Source of the DNA: Pseudomonas farris
Lineage (GTDB): Bacteria; Pseudomonadota; Gammaproteobacteria; Pseudomonadales; Pseudomonadaceae
Reading direction: 5' to 3'
DNA length: 64,000 nucleotides
NCBI RefSeq assembly: GCF_019145235.1
Contig: NZ_JAHSTV010000006.1
Span: 186,001 to 250,000 of the forward strand
The notes under the pieces are model-generated. The model was not told where the DNA came from and did no database searches. It worked only from the letters and a program-made list of their open reading frames with translations. The translations under genes and the position numbers were made by a program. Numbering within the stretch: position 1 is the first letter of the stretch; each line of letters begins with the position of its first letter. Shown here in pieces: positions 54,669 through 62,842 of the stretch.

Positions 54669-56093
54669 ATGTCCTCCGCTGCATCTTTCCGCACAGAAAA
54701 AGACCTGCTTGGCGTACTCGAAGTACCTGCTCAAGCGTATTACGGCATCCAGACCCTGCGAGCGGTGAATAATTTCCGCCTCTCCGGTGTTCCGATTTCG
54801 CATTACCCGAAACTGGTTGTCGGTCTGGCAATGGTCAAACAGGCCGCCGCTGACGCCAACCGCGAGTTGGGTCACCTGAGCGAAGCCAAGCACGCTGCCA
54901 TCAGCGAAGCCTGTGCCCGATTGATCCGCGGCGATTTCCACGAAGAATTCGTGGTGGACATGATTCAAGGCGGCGCTGGCACTTCGACCAACATGAATGC
55001 CAACGAAGTCATCGCCAACATCGCGCTGGAGGCCATGGGCCACAGCAAGGGCGAATACCAGTACCTGCACCCGAACAACGACGTGAACATGGCGCAGTCG
55101 ACCAACGACGCCTACCCGACCGCAATCCGTCTGGGTCTGCTGTTGGGTCACGACGCGCTGCTGGCCAGCCTCGACAGCCTGATCCAGTCGTTCGCCGCCA
55201 AAGGTGAAGAATTCAGCCACGTTCTGAAGATGGGTCGTACCCAGCTGCAAGACGCCGTGCCGATGACCCTGGGCCAGGAATTCCGCGCCTTCGCCACCAC
55301 CCTGAGCGAAGACCTGGCGCGTCTGAAGACCCTGGCACCTGAGCTGCTGACCGAAGTGAACCTGGGCGGCACCGCGATCGGTACCGGCATCAACGCCGAC
55401 CCGCGTTACCAGGCCCTGGCCGTTCAGCGTCTGGCCCTGATCAGCGGTCAACCGCTGGTTCCAGCCGCCGACCTGATCGAAGCCACCTCCGACATGGGTG
55501 CCTTCGTGCTGTTCTCCGGCATGCTCAAGCGCACCGCGGTCAAGCTGTCGAAGATCTGCAACGACCTGCGCCTGCTGTCCAGCGGCCCACGCACCGGCAT
55601 CAACGAAATCAACCTGCCAGCGCGTCAGCCAGGCAGCTCGATCATGCCAGGCAAGGTCAACCCGGTAATCCCGGAAGCCGTGAACCAGGTTGCGTTCCAG
55701 ATCATCGGCAACGACCTGGCCCTGACCATCGCGGCCGAAGGCGGCCAGCTGCAACTGAACGTGATGGAGCCGCTGATCGCCTTCAAGATCTTCGACTCGA
55801 TCCGCCTGCTGCAGCGCGCCATGGACATGCTGCGCGAGCACTGCATCGTCGGCATCACCGCCAACGAAGAGCGCTGCCGTGAACTGGTCGAACACTCGAT
55901 CGGCCTGGTCACCGCGCTGAACCCGTACATCGGCTATGAAAACGCCACCCGCATTGCCCGAATCGCTCTTGAAAGCGGCCGCGGCGTGCTGGAACTGGTG
56001 CGCGAAGAAGGCTTGCTCGACGAAGAAATGCTCGCCGACATCCTGCGCCCGGAAAACATGATCGCTCCGCGTCTGGTGCCTTTGAAGGCTTAA
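54669..56093 (+). CDS. aspA: Aspartate ammonia-lyase
   Basis: AspA reversibly deaminates aspartate to fumarate and ammonia. The 474-residue protein has the superfamily signature GSSIMPGKVNP near residue 320, the N-terminal YYGIQTLRAVNNF and the substrate-binding GGAGTSTNMNANEV and TNDAYPTA motifs. ATG 54669 matches homologue starts (MSSAASFRTEKDLLG); an ATG 12 nt upstream is the alternative. Together with the asparaginase and the amino-acid symporter downstream it forms an Asn/Asp catabolic neighbourhood, all on the same strand. A good terminator follows. Confidence 0.96.
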   Translation: MSSAASFRTEKDLLGVLEVPAQAYYGIQTLRAVNNFRLSGVPISHYPKLVVGLAMVKQAAADANRELGHLSEAKHAAISEACARLIRGDFHEEFVVDMIQGGAGTSTNMNANEVIANIALEAMGHSKGEYQYLHPNNDVNMAQSTNDAYPTAIRLGLLLGHDALLASLDSLIQSFAAKGEEFSHVLKMGRTQLQDAVPMTLGQEFRAFATTLSEDLARLKTLAPELLTEVNLGGTAIGTGINADPRYQALAVQRLALISGQPLVPAADLIEATSDMGAFVLFSGMLKRTAVKLSKICNDLRLLSSGPRTGINEINLPARQPGSSIMPGKVNPVIPEAVNQVAFQIIGNDLALTIAAEGGQLQLNVMEPLIAFKIFDSIRLLQRAMDMLREHCIVGITANEERCRELVEHSIGLVTALNPYIGYENATRIARIALESGRGVLELVREEGLLDEEMLADILRPENMIAPRLVPLKA

Positions 56094-56159
56094 CCGAACG
56101 CTCGCTCTTTTGAAGAGCACGCTCACCAGGTCGAGGGACTAGACACCTCTCACCTTTTG

Positions 56160-56195
56160 AGGGCTTGGGGATTTTTTCCCTCAAGCCCTTTTTTT
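56160..56195 (+). terminator. Rho-independent terminator of aspA
   Basis: AGGGCTTG (56160-56167) pairs with CAAGCCCT (56182-56189), extended by GGGA/TCCC inside, and TTTTTT follows. Confidence 0.88.
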
Positions 56196-56244
56196 AACCC
56201 TTTTGCGGATTTTCGAATATGCTGAATGCTTTCAGTTCCGCCTA

Positions 56245-56317
56245 GATCGCAGCCTTCGGCAGCTCTTACCGGGTTTGAGACCCCCCTGTAGAGGCTACCG
56301 AAGGCTGCGATTTTTTG
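56245..56317 (+). repeat. Inverted repeat with T-run (intergenic element)
   Basis: gatcgcagccttcggcagc (56245-56263) is repeated inverted with one mismatch at 56294-56311 and followed by TTTTTT. It looks like another palindromic family of pseudomonads and could serve as a second terminator. Confidence 0.7.
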
Positions 56318-56577
56318 ATTTTGCAGCGCTCTCGTTTCATCGCTTGCACCACAACCGTGCAGACGGAAGGCACTCTCCTATGTATAGTGCCGGCCCTCTT
56401 CGCGTGAGCGGTCGTCGGTAACGAGGCCCAAACCCATGCGAAACCCGAACTAATAAAACCCGCGATATGGAACCGGAACGAACCTCGATCCACTTGTTGT
56501 GCCACGCGCAAGCCGGTGTAACGCGATGTGTCGGTCCACCATTATCTGCACACACAAAAAATAGCGAGGAATAATCC

Positions 56578-58029
56578 ATGCTCGAAGTCATCAACGACTT
56601 CCTCTCAGGGAAAGTACTGATCGTGCTCATTGTCGGGCTCGGTAGCTACTTCACGATCCGCTCGCGTTTCGTCCAGTTCCGCCATTTCTTTCACATGTTC
56701 GCGGTGTTCCGTGACAGTCTGAAAAGCAGCGCTGGCCAGCTCAGTTCCTTCCAGGCCCTGATGCTCAGCCTCGCCGGTCGCGTCGGTGCGGGCAACATCG
56801 CGGGTGTCGGCATCGCCGTGACCCTTGGTGGCCCCGGTGCGGTGTTCTGGATGTGGGTGACCGCGCTGGTCGGCATGTCCAGCAGCTTCTTCGAATGCTC
56901 CCTCGGCCAGCTCTATAAGCGCTGCGACTCCGAAGGCCAGTTCCGTGGCGGCCCGTCCTTTTACATTCAGCACGGCCTGCAGAAACGCTGGTTGGGCATG
57001 ATCATGGCGTTCCTGCTGCTGATCACCTTTGGCTTTGCCTTCAACGGCCTGCAAGCCCACGCCGTAACCCACTCGCTGAACAATGCCTTCGGCCTCGACA
57101 CCACGTACACCGGCCTTGGCCTGGCGGTATTGCTGGGTCTGGTGTTCATCGGTGGTATCAAGCGGATCGCCAAGGTCGCTGACCTGCTGGTACCGGTGAA
57201 AACCCTGGTGTACATCGGCGTGACCATCTACGTGATCGTGCTGCAGTTCGACCACGTTCCGGGCATGTTGATGACCATCGTCAAAAGCGCCTTCGGTCTG
57301 GACCAGGCGTTCGGCGGCCTGATCGGCAGCGCCATCGTCATGGGCGTGAAGCGCGGCGTGTTCGCCAACGAAGCAGGCCTGGGCAGTGCGCCGAACGTGG
57401 CTGCTGTGGCCTCGGTCGAGCACCCGGTCTCGCAAGGCGTGGTTCAGGCGTTCAGCGTGTTCCTCGACACCTTCGTGATCTGCACCTGCACCGCATTGCT
57501 GATCCTGCTGTCGGGCTTCTACACCCCGGGCTTTGAAGGCGACGGCATTGCCCTGACCCAGAACTCCCTGGCTGCCGTGGTCGGCGACTGGGGCCGGATG
57601 TTCATCTCCGTGGCTCTGGCGTTGTTCGTGTTCACCTCGATCCTCTACAACTACTACCTGGGCGAGAACAACCTGCGCTTCATGATCGGCGAAAACCGCA
57701 AGGCACTGATCGCCTATCGCGCGCTGGTACTGGTGTTGATCTTCTGGGGTGCCATCGAAAACCTCAGCACGGTATTCGCGTTCGCCGACATCACCATGAC
57801 CCTGCTGGCGTTCGTGAACCTGATCGCGCTGTTCCTGCTGTTCAAGGTCGGCATGCGCATCCTGCGTGACTACGATGACCAGCGTGCTGCCGGTATCAAG
57901 ACCCCGGTGTTCGATTCGAGCAAGTTCCCGGATCTGGACCTGGACCTGAAAGCCTGGCCAGCCAATCCGCAAACCGCCACTCCTAAAGCAGAAGCCGAGC
58001 CGCAAGGCGTGACCGCAGCGCAACGCTAA
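56578..58029 (+). CDS. Sodium:alanine/glycine symporter, AGCS family
   Basis: The 483-residue membrane protein has about ten segments and the AGCS hallmarks: GRVGAGNIAGVGIAVTLGGPGAVFWMW near residue 68 to 94, GQFRGGPSFYIQHGL, and GVFANEAGLGSAPNVAA near residue 260. It would import alanine, glycine or a related amino acid with sodium. The cytoplasmic C-terminus is long and Ala/Pro-rich. A 180-bp leader without recognisable riboswitch precedes it. Confidence 0.93.
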   Translation: MLEVINDFLSGKVLIVLIVGLGSYFTIRSRFVQFRHFFHMFAVFRDSLKSSAGQLSSFQALMLSLAGRVGAGNIAGVGIAVTLGGPGAVFWMWVTALVGMSSSFFECSLGQLYKRCDSEGQFRGGPSFYIQHGLQKRWLGMIMAFLLLITFGFAFNGLQAHAVTHSLNNAFGLDTTYTGLGLAVLLGLVFIGGIKRIAKVADLLVPVKTLVYIGVTIYVIVLQFDHVPGMLMTIVKSAFGLDQAFGGLIGSAIVMGVKRGVFANEAGLGSAPNVAAVASVEHPVSQGVVQAFSVFLDTFVICTCTALLILLSGFYTPGFEGDGIALTQNSLAAVVGDWGRMFISVALALFVFTSILYNYYLGENNLRFMIGENRKALIAYRALVLVLIFWGAIENLSTVFAFADITMTLLAFVNLIALFLLFKVGMRILRDYDDQRAAGIKTPVFDSSKFPDLDLDLKAWPANPQTATPKAEAEPQGVTAAQR

Positions 58030-58034
58030 TCGGT

Positions 58035-58063
58035 AAAAAACCGGGCGCATCCCCTGCGCCCGG
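58035..58063 (-). terminator. Strong hairpin after the AGCS gene
   Basis: CCGGGCGCA (58041-58049) pairs with TGCGCCCGG (58055-58063). The six A before it (58035-58040) give a T-run only on the minus strand, so its standard terminator direction opposes the neighbouring genes; it may still block exonucleases behind the AGCS message. Confidence 0.6.
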
Positions 58064-58160
58064 CGTGACACAGCTTGCGACCGGCGTCATGCTCGGTCGC
58101 ATGTTGTGGCAGCTTTTTTGATGCTGCCGTTTTGGTTCGAGCTTGAGACCCCATCGCTGC

Positions 58161-58186
58161 CATCGCGAGCAGGCTCGCTCCCACAT
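58161..58186. repeat. Single REP-like half element
   Basis: One arm only (catcgcgagcaggctcgctc type), 18 bp before the asparaginase start, between the hairpin and the ribosome binding site. Confidence 0.75.
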
Positions 58187-58204
58187 CGTTTTCGGAGAAC
58201 CTCC

Positions 58205-59209
58205 ATGAATTCCTCGACTTTCCCTGCTGCCCAGCACGTCATGGTGCTCTACACCGGTGGCACCATCGGCATGCAAGCCAGTGCCCACGGCTTGGCGCCG
58301 GCGTCCGGTTTCGAAGCGCGGATGCGCGAATATCTGCACAGCCAGCCTGAGCTGGTAGTGCCGCAGTGGCGCTTTCGCGAGATGTCGCCGCTGATCGACA
58401 GCGCCAACATGACGCCCGCCTACTGGCAGCAACTGCGTGAAGCGGTGGTCGACGCCGTTGATGTCCAGGGCTGCGACAGCGTGTTGATCCTGCATGGTAC
58501 CGACACCCTGGCCTACAGCGCCGCGGCCATGAGCTTTCAACTGCTCGGCCTGCATGCCCGCGTGGTGTTCACCGGCTCCATGCTGCCGGCCGGCGTGACC
58601 GACAGCGATGCCTGGGAAAACCTCAGCGGTGCGTTGGTTGCTCTTGGCCAGGGCCTCGCACCGGGCGTTCATCTGTACTTCCACGGCGAACTGCTCGACC
58701 CGACCCGTTGCGCGAAAGTTCGCAGCTTCGGTCGTCATCCATTCAAGCGGCTGGAGCGTCAGGGCGGCGGCGTGAAGGCGACTTCCGTGCCGGCGCAGCT
58801 GAACTACAACCAGCCTAAACAGCTGGCGAAGGTCGCGGTACTGCCGCTGTTCCCAGGCATCGGTGCCGATCAACTGGATGGCCTGCTCAACAGCGGTATT
58901 CAGGGTCTGGTGCTGGAATGTTATGGCAGCGGTACCGGACCAAGCGACAACCCAGAGTTTGTCGCCAGCCTGGAACGGGCGCAGGACAAAGGTGTGGTGG
59001 TGGTCGCGGTGACGCAATGTCATGAAGGTGGTGTGCAGCTCGACGTGTATGAGGCGGGCAGCCGCTTGCGTGACGCCGGTGTGTTGTCCGGTGGCGGCAT
59101 GACTCGCGAGGCGGCGTTTGGCAAGTTGCATGGACTGCTGGGTGCAGGGCTTGAGACCACTGAAGTTCGGCGACTGGTTGAACTCGACCTGTGCGGCGAA
59201 CTGAGCTGA
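58205..59209 (+). CDS. ansA: L-asparaginase (type I-like, cytoplasmic)
   Basis: The enzyme hydrolyses asparagine to aspartate and ammonia. The 334-residue protein has the first active-site motif YTGGTIGM (catalytic Thr at residue 20 or its neighbour) and the second, LHGTDTLAYSAAAMS, near residue 97. There is no signal peptide, so it should act in the cytoplasm, feeding AspA. ATG 58205 with GGAG upstream fixes the start; longer in-frame readings run through the REP half element. Confidence 0.93.
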   Translation: MNSSTFPAAQHVMVLYTGGTIGMQASAHGLAPASGFEARMREYLHSQPELVVPQWRFREMSPLIDSANMTPAYWQQLREAVVDAVDVQGCDSVLILHGTDTLAYSAAAMSFQLLGLHARVVFTGSMLPAGVTDSDAWENLSGALVALGQGLAPGVHLYFHGELLDPTRCAKVRSFGRHPFKRLERQGGGVKATSVPAQLNYNQPKQLAKVAVLPLFPGIGADQLDGLLNSGIQGLVLECYGSGTGPSDNPEFVASLERAQDKGVVVVAVTQCHEGGVQLDVYEAGSRLRDAGVLSGGGMTREAAFGKLHGLLGAGLETTEVRRLVELDLCGELS

Positions 59210-59221
59210 CACAACACAAAA

Positions 59222-59301
59222 CCCTGTAGGAGCGAGGCTTGCCCGCGAAGCTTTTGGCGTACTTGAGGACGCCTTCGCGGGCAAGCCTCGCTCCTACAGG
59301 G
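59222..59301. repeat. Interspersed palindrome pair (REP-like)
   Basis: Perfect 29-bp inverted arms (59222-59250 and 59273-59301) of the variant ccctgtaggagcgaggcttg, after the asparaginase gene. Confidence 0.9.
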
Positions 59302-59360
59302 TTGGTCATAACCGGCATATAACTTGCTCCCTTCCGGCACGCCCAACGCTGGAACTACCC

Positions 59361-60353
59361 ATGCTCCACTCCCATCTCACCACCCTCAACGCCGTCTCCC
59401 TGGTGCTCAATACCTTCAAGGCTGAAGGCCTGTCCAGCGAGGCGTTATTGGCCGGCAGCGGCATCAGCGCGACGGATCTGAGCCGGGCGGACACGCGCAT
59501 CACCACCAACCAAGAGATGCTGGTTTGTGCCAACGCCGTCGCGTTACGCCGCGATATCGGCCTGGAGTTGGGCCGGCGGATGCATGTTTCTTCCTATGGC
59601 ATGCTCGGGTATGCCTTACTCACCAGCGCCACTTTAGGTGACGCCTTGCGGTTGGCGCTGCACTATCCGGCGCTATTGGGAACACTGTTCGAGTTGAGCC
59701 TGGAAGAAGAGGACGAGCGCATCTGGCTCACCGCCGGCGACTATCGGGAAAATCCGGCGCTGGCGCCGTTCAATGTCGAGTTTTGCCTGGTCTCGATGAA
59801 AGTCACCTGCGAAGACCTGCTCGGCCACCCTCTGCCTCTGCTCGGCGCCCGCTTCGAACACCCGGCGCCGGACTATCAGGCGCGCTACGCCGAGCGTTTT
59901 GACTGCCCCTTGCAGTTCGATGCTGTGTCCAATGCCTTTGCTTTCGACAAACGCTGGCTTGAACAACCCCTGCCTCTGGCCGACGCCATCACGCACCAAG
60001 CCATGGCCGAGCGCTGTCGTAAACAAAACACCGAATTCACCGGGCGCCAGGCCTGGCTCGGGCGTATCCGCCAACTACTCGCGGCGCAACTGAGCGCGGC
60101 ACCGGGCCTGGATGGGCTGGCCGAACAGCTGAACTGCTCGGCGCGCACGCTGCGTCGACATCTGAAGGACCTGGGCTGCAGCTATCAGGAACTGCTCGAT
60201 GAGTTGCGCTTCGAGCAGGCCAAGCGAATGCTCTGCGAAGATCAATTGCCGATCTATCGGATTGCCGAGGCGTTGGGGTTCAGCGAGACCGCGAGCTTCC
60301 GCCATGCGTTTGTGCGCTGGAGTGGCGTGGCGCCGAGCCAGTTCAGGCCTTGA
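59361..60353 (+). CDS. AraC-family transcriptional regulator
   Basis: The 330-residue protein has an N-terminal Arabinose_bd-type domain (about 20-205), with YGMLGYALLTSATLGDALRLALHY, and a C-terminal AraC helix-turn-helix pair (about 235-330): LNCSARTLRRHLKDLGCSYQELLDELRFEQAKRML and IAEALGFSETASFRHAFVRWSGVAPSQFR. Relatives include OruR and regulators of amino-acid or polyamine catabolism. Its position before the acetylpolyamine amidohydrolase and a polyamine-binding protein suggests control of that pair; this is inference. Confidence 0.9.
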   Translation: MLHSHLTTLNAVSLVLNTFKAEGLSSEALLAGSGISATDLSRADTRITTNQEMLVCANAVALRRDIGLELGRRMHVSSYGMLGYALLTSATLGDALRLALHYPALLGTLFELSLEEEDERIWLTAGDYRENPALAPFNVEFCLVSMKVTCEDLLGHPLPLLGARFEHPAPDYQARYAERFDCPLQFDAVSNAFAFDKRWLEQPLPLADAITHQAMAERCRKQNTEFTGRQAWLGRIRQLLAAQLSAAPGLDGLAEQLNCSARTLRRHLKDLGCSYQELLDELRFEQAKRMLCEDQLPIYRIAEALGFSETASFRHAFVRWSGVAPSQFRP

Positions 60354-60376
60354 GTTCTGCGGCGTCCTTCAGGCCG

Positions 60377-60523
60377 TCTTCGCGAGCAAGCCCGCTCCCA
60401 CATTTGACCTTCAGCGAACACAGTATCGACGCACGACGCAAATCCACTGTGGGAGCGGGCTTGCTCGCGAAGGCATTCTCAAGAATGCCAAAAGCTTCGC
60501 GGGCAAGCCTCGCTCCTACAGGG
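60377..60523. repeat. Cluster of three REP-like arms
   Basis: A perfect 25-bp inverted pair (60377-60401 and 60448-60472) is followed by a third arm of the second sequence type (60494-60523, gcttcgcgggcaagcctcgc). This fills most of the roughly 330-bp gap before the deacetylase gene; the remainder presumably holds its promoter. Confidence 0.88.
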
Positions 60524-60681
60524 TCGGATGCATCATTCGAGGGCGCCGACGTACCATTAAGGGGCGAATTTCGGTCAAATCTTTTGGCCATATTGATCCC
60601 CTTTTGGCCTTTCCTGCCGTTCTCCCAAACGCCGCCCGCCGCAAGACTGTGTTCAACCGAATCAGCCTGCGGAGAACAAGA

Positions 60682-61713
60682 ATGCTGACGATCTACTCGG
60701 ACGATCACCACCTGCACCACGGCCGTTGTGAATTGATGGACGGGCAATTGATGCCCTGCTTCGAAATGCCCTCGCGGGCCGACCATGTGCTGGCACGCGT
60801 GCAGTACCGCCGCCTGGGCCCGGTCGAGGCGCCGCAGGATTTCGGTCTCGGGCCGATCGAGCGCATCCACAGCCGCGATTACCTCGACTTCTTCAAAGGG
60901 GCCTGGGCGCGCTGGACCCAATTCAATACCGACGGCGACTTGCTGCCCTACACCTGGCCGGCCCGTACCTTGCGCCGGATCATGCCCACCAGCCTGCACG
61001 GCCAGCTCGGCTATTACAGCTTCGACGGCGGCGCACCGATTACCGCCGGCACTTGGCAAGCGGCGTATAGCGCGGCGCAAGTTGCCCTCACGGCCCAAGC
61101 GGTGATCCAGCGCGGAGCGCGCAGTGCTTTCGCCTTGTGCCGCCCACCGGGGCACCATGCCGCCAGCGATTTGATGGGCGGTTATTGCTACCTCAACAAC
61201 GCCGCCATCGCCGCTCAGGCATTCCTCGATCAAGGCCACAAAAAGGTCGCGATCCTCGATGTCGATTACCACCACGGCAATGGCACCCAATCGATTTTCT
61301 ATGAGCGCAGCGACGTGCTGTTCACCTCGATCCATGGCCATCCGGAAGCCGAGTTTCCGTTCTTCCTCGGCTACGAAGACGAACACGGTGAAGGCGCAGG
61401 CGAAGGGTTCAACTTCAACTACCCTTTGCCCGCCGGTTCAGGCTGGGACCGTTGGAGCGCGGCGCTGGAGCAGGCCTGCAAAGAGATCGAAAAGTACGGC
61501 GCCGACATCGTCGTCGTGTCCTTGGGCGTCGATACGTTCAAGGACGACCCGATCTCCCAATTCAAACTCGACAGCCCGGATTACCTGGCGATGGGCGCGC
61601 GCATCGCGGGCCTCGGCAAGCCGACGCTGTTCGTGATGGAAGGCGGTTACGCGGTAGAAGAAATCGGCATCAATGCCGTGAACGTTCTCGAAGGTTTTGA
61701 AAGCGCCCAATGA
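60682..61713 (+). CDS. aphA: Acetylpolyamine amidohydrolase (class II histone-deacetylase fold)
   Basis: AphA removes acetyl groups from acetylputrescine and acetylcadaverine so they can be catabolised. The 343-residue protein keeps the whole HDAC active site: tandem His158-His159 in CRPPGHHA, zinc ligands Asp195 and His197 in ILDVDYHHGNGT, and the catalytic Tyr in EGGYAVEEIG near residue 323. It matches P. aeruginosa PA1409 throughout and, as there, precedes a polyamine-binding protein gene. ATG 60682 follows GGAG; a longer frame starting inside the AraC gene is not real. Confidence 0.93.
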   Translation: MLTIYSDDHHLHHGRCELMDGQLMPCFEMPSRADHVLARVQYRRLGPVEAPQDFGLGPIERIHSRDYLDFFKGAWARWTQFNTDGDLLPYTWPARTLRRIMPTSLHGQLGYYSFDGGAPITAGTWQAAYSAAQVALTAQAVIQRGARSAFALCRPPGHHAASDLMGGYCYLNNAAIAAQAFLDQGHKKVAILDVDYHHGNGTQSIFYERSDVLFTSIHGHPEAEFPFFLGYEDEHGEGAGEGFNFNYPLPAGSGWDRWSAALEQACKEIEKYGADIVVVSLGVDTFKDDPISQFKLDSPDYLAMGARIAGLGKPTLFVMEGGYAVEEIGINAVNVLEGFESAQ

Positions 61714-61726
61714 GGAATTAGAACAA

Positions 61727-62827
61727 ATGAATCGACTCAAGCGTCTGATCGTTCCAACCCTGTGCGCCATGATAGTCAGTGGTGCCGTTCACGCTGAAGA
61801 ACGCACATTGCGGGTGTACAACTGGTTCGACTACATCACCCCCAAAGCGCTGGAAGATTTCAAGACCCAGAACCCCCAGACCAAACTGGTCTACGACATC
61901 TTCGACACCAATGAAGCGCTGGAGGCCAAGTTGCTGACCGGCAACTCCGGCTACGACGTGGTGGTGCCGTCCAACGTGTTCCTCGCCAAACAGATCGAAG
62001 CCGGGGTGTTCCAACCGCTGGACCGCAGCAAACTGCCGAACTGGAACCACCTCGATCCGAAGCTGATGAAGTTGATCGAAGCCAACGACCCGGGCAACAA
62101 ATTCGCCGTGCCGTACATGTACGGGACCATCCTGATCGGCTTCAACCCGGACAAGATCAAGGCGGCTTTGGGCGATAACGCACCGGTGGACAGCTGGGAC
62201 CTGATCTTCAAGGAAGAGAACATCAGCAAGCTCAAGCAGTGCGGCGTGGCCCTGCTCGACTCGCCGTCGGAGATCCTGCCGCTGGCCCTGCAACACCTGG
62301 GCCTGGACCCCAACAGCAAGAAGCCGGCGGACTACGCCAAGGCTGAAGCGCTGCTGATGAAGATTCGTCCGTACATCACCTACTTCCATTCGTCCAAGTA
62401 CATGGCCGACATTGCCAACGGTGACATCTGCGTAGCGGTCGGTTACTCCGGCAGCTTCTCCCAGGCCGCCAACCGTGCCAAGGAAGCCAAGAATGGCGTG
62501 ATCGTCGACATGCGCCTGCCCAAAGAAGGCGCGCCGATCTGGTTCGACATGCTGGCGATCCCCAAAGGCGCGAAAAACCCGGAAGACGCCTACACCTTCA
62601 TCAACTACTTGCTGCAACCCCAGGTCATCGCACCGGTCAGCGATTTCGTCGGCTACCCGAACCCGAACAAGGACGCCACGGAAATGGTCGACCCGGCGAT
62701 TCGCAACAACCCGAACCTGTACCCGACCGAAGCGGCAATGAGCACGCTCTACACCCTGCAACCGTTGCCTCGTGATGCCGAACGGGCACGGACCCGCGCC
62801 TGGACCAAGATCAAGTCCGGGACCTGA
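61727..62827 (+). CDS. Polyamine ABC transporter substrate-binding protein (PotF/SpuD-like)
   Basis: The 366-residue protein has a signal peptide (RLIVPTLCAMIVSGAVHAEE) and the PotF/PotD fold: LRVYNWFDYITPKALEDF, YDIFDTNEALEAKLLTGNSGYDVVVPS, and IANGDICVAVGYSGSF, where aromatic and acidic residues cage the polyamine. No permease or ATPase gene lies nearby, so it must use a transporter encoded elsewhere or act as a sensor. It starts 13 nt after aphA, behind GAGG, and is co-transcribed, linking uptake to deacetylation. Confidence 0.92.
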   Translation: MNRLKRLIVPTLCAMIVSGAVHAEERTLRVYNWFDYITPKALEDFKTQNPQTKLVYDIFDTNEALEAKLLTGNSGYDVVVPSNVFLAKQIEAGVFQPLDRSKLPNWNHLDPKLMKLIEANDPGNKFAVPYMYGTILIGFNPDKIKAALGDNAPVDSWDLIFKEENISKLKQCGVALLDSPSEILPLALQHLGLDPNSKKPADYAKAEALLMKIRPYITYFHSSKYMADIANGDICVAVGYSGSFSQAANRAKEAKNGVIVDMRLPKEGAPIWFDMLAIPKGAKNPEDAYTFINYLLQPQVIAPVSDFVGYPNPNKDATEMVDPAIRNNPNLYPTEAAMSTLYTLQPLPRDAERARTRAWTKIKSGT

Positions 62828-62842
62828 TCCGGGCGGCGCGAC

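Noticed and set aside
56396..56577. Possible riboswitch (for example glycine) in the leader of the AGCS symporter
   Set aside because: I could not draw the conserved helices or motifs of a known aptamer there.
11735..60523. Interspersed tgtgggagcggg / aggctcgctccc palindromes as a CRISPR array
   Set aside because: The copies are kilobases apart, each is an inverted pair in an intergenic gap, and there are no regularly spaced spacers or cas genes; they are REP-like elements.
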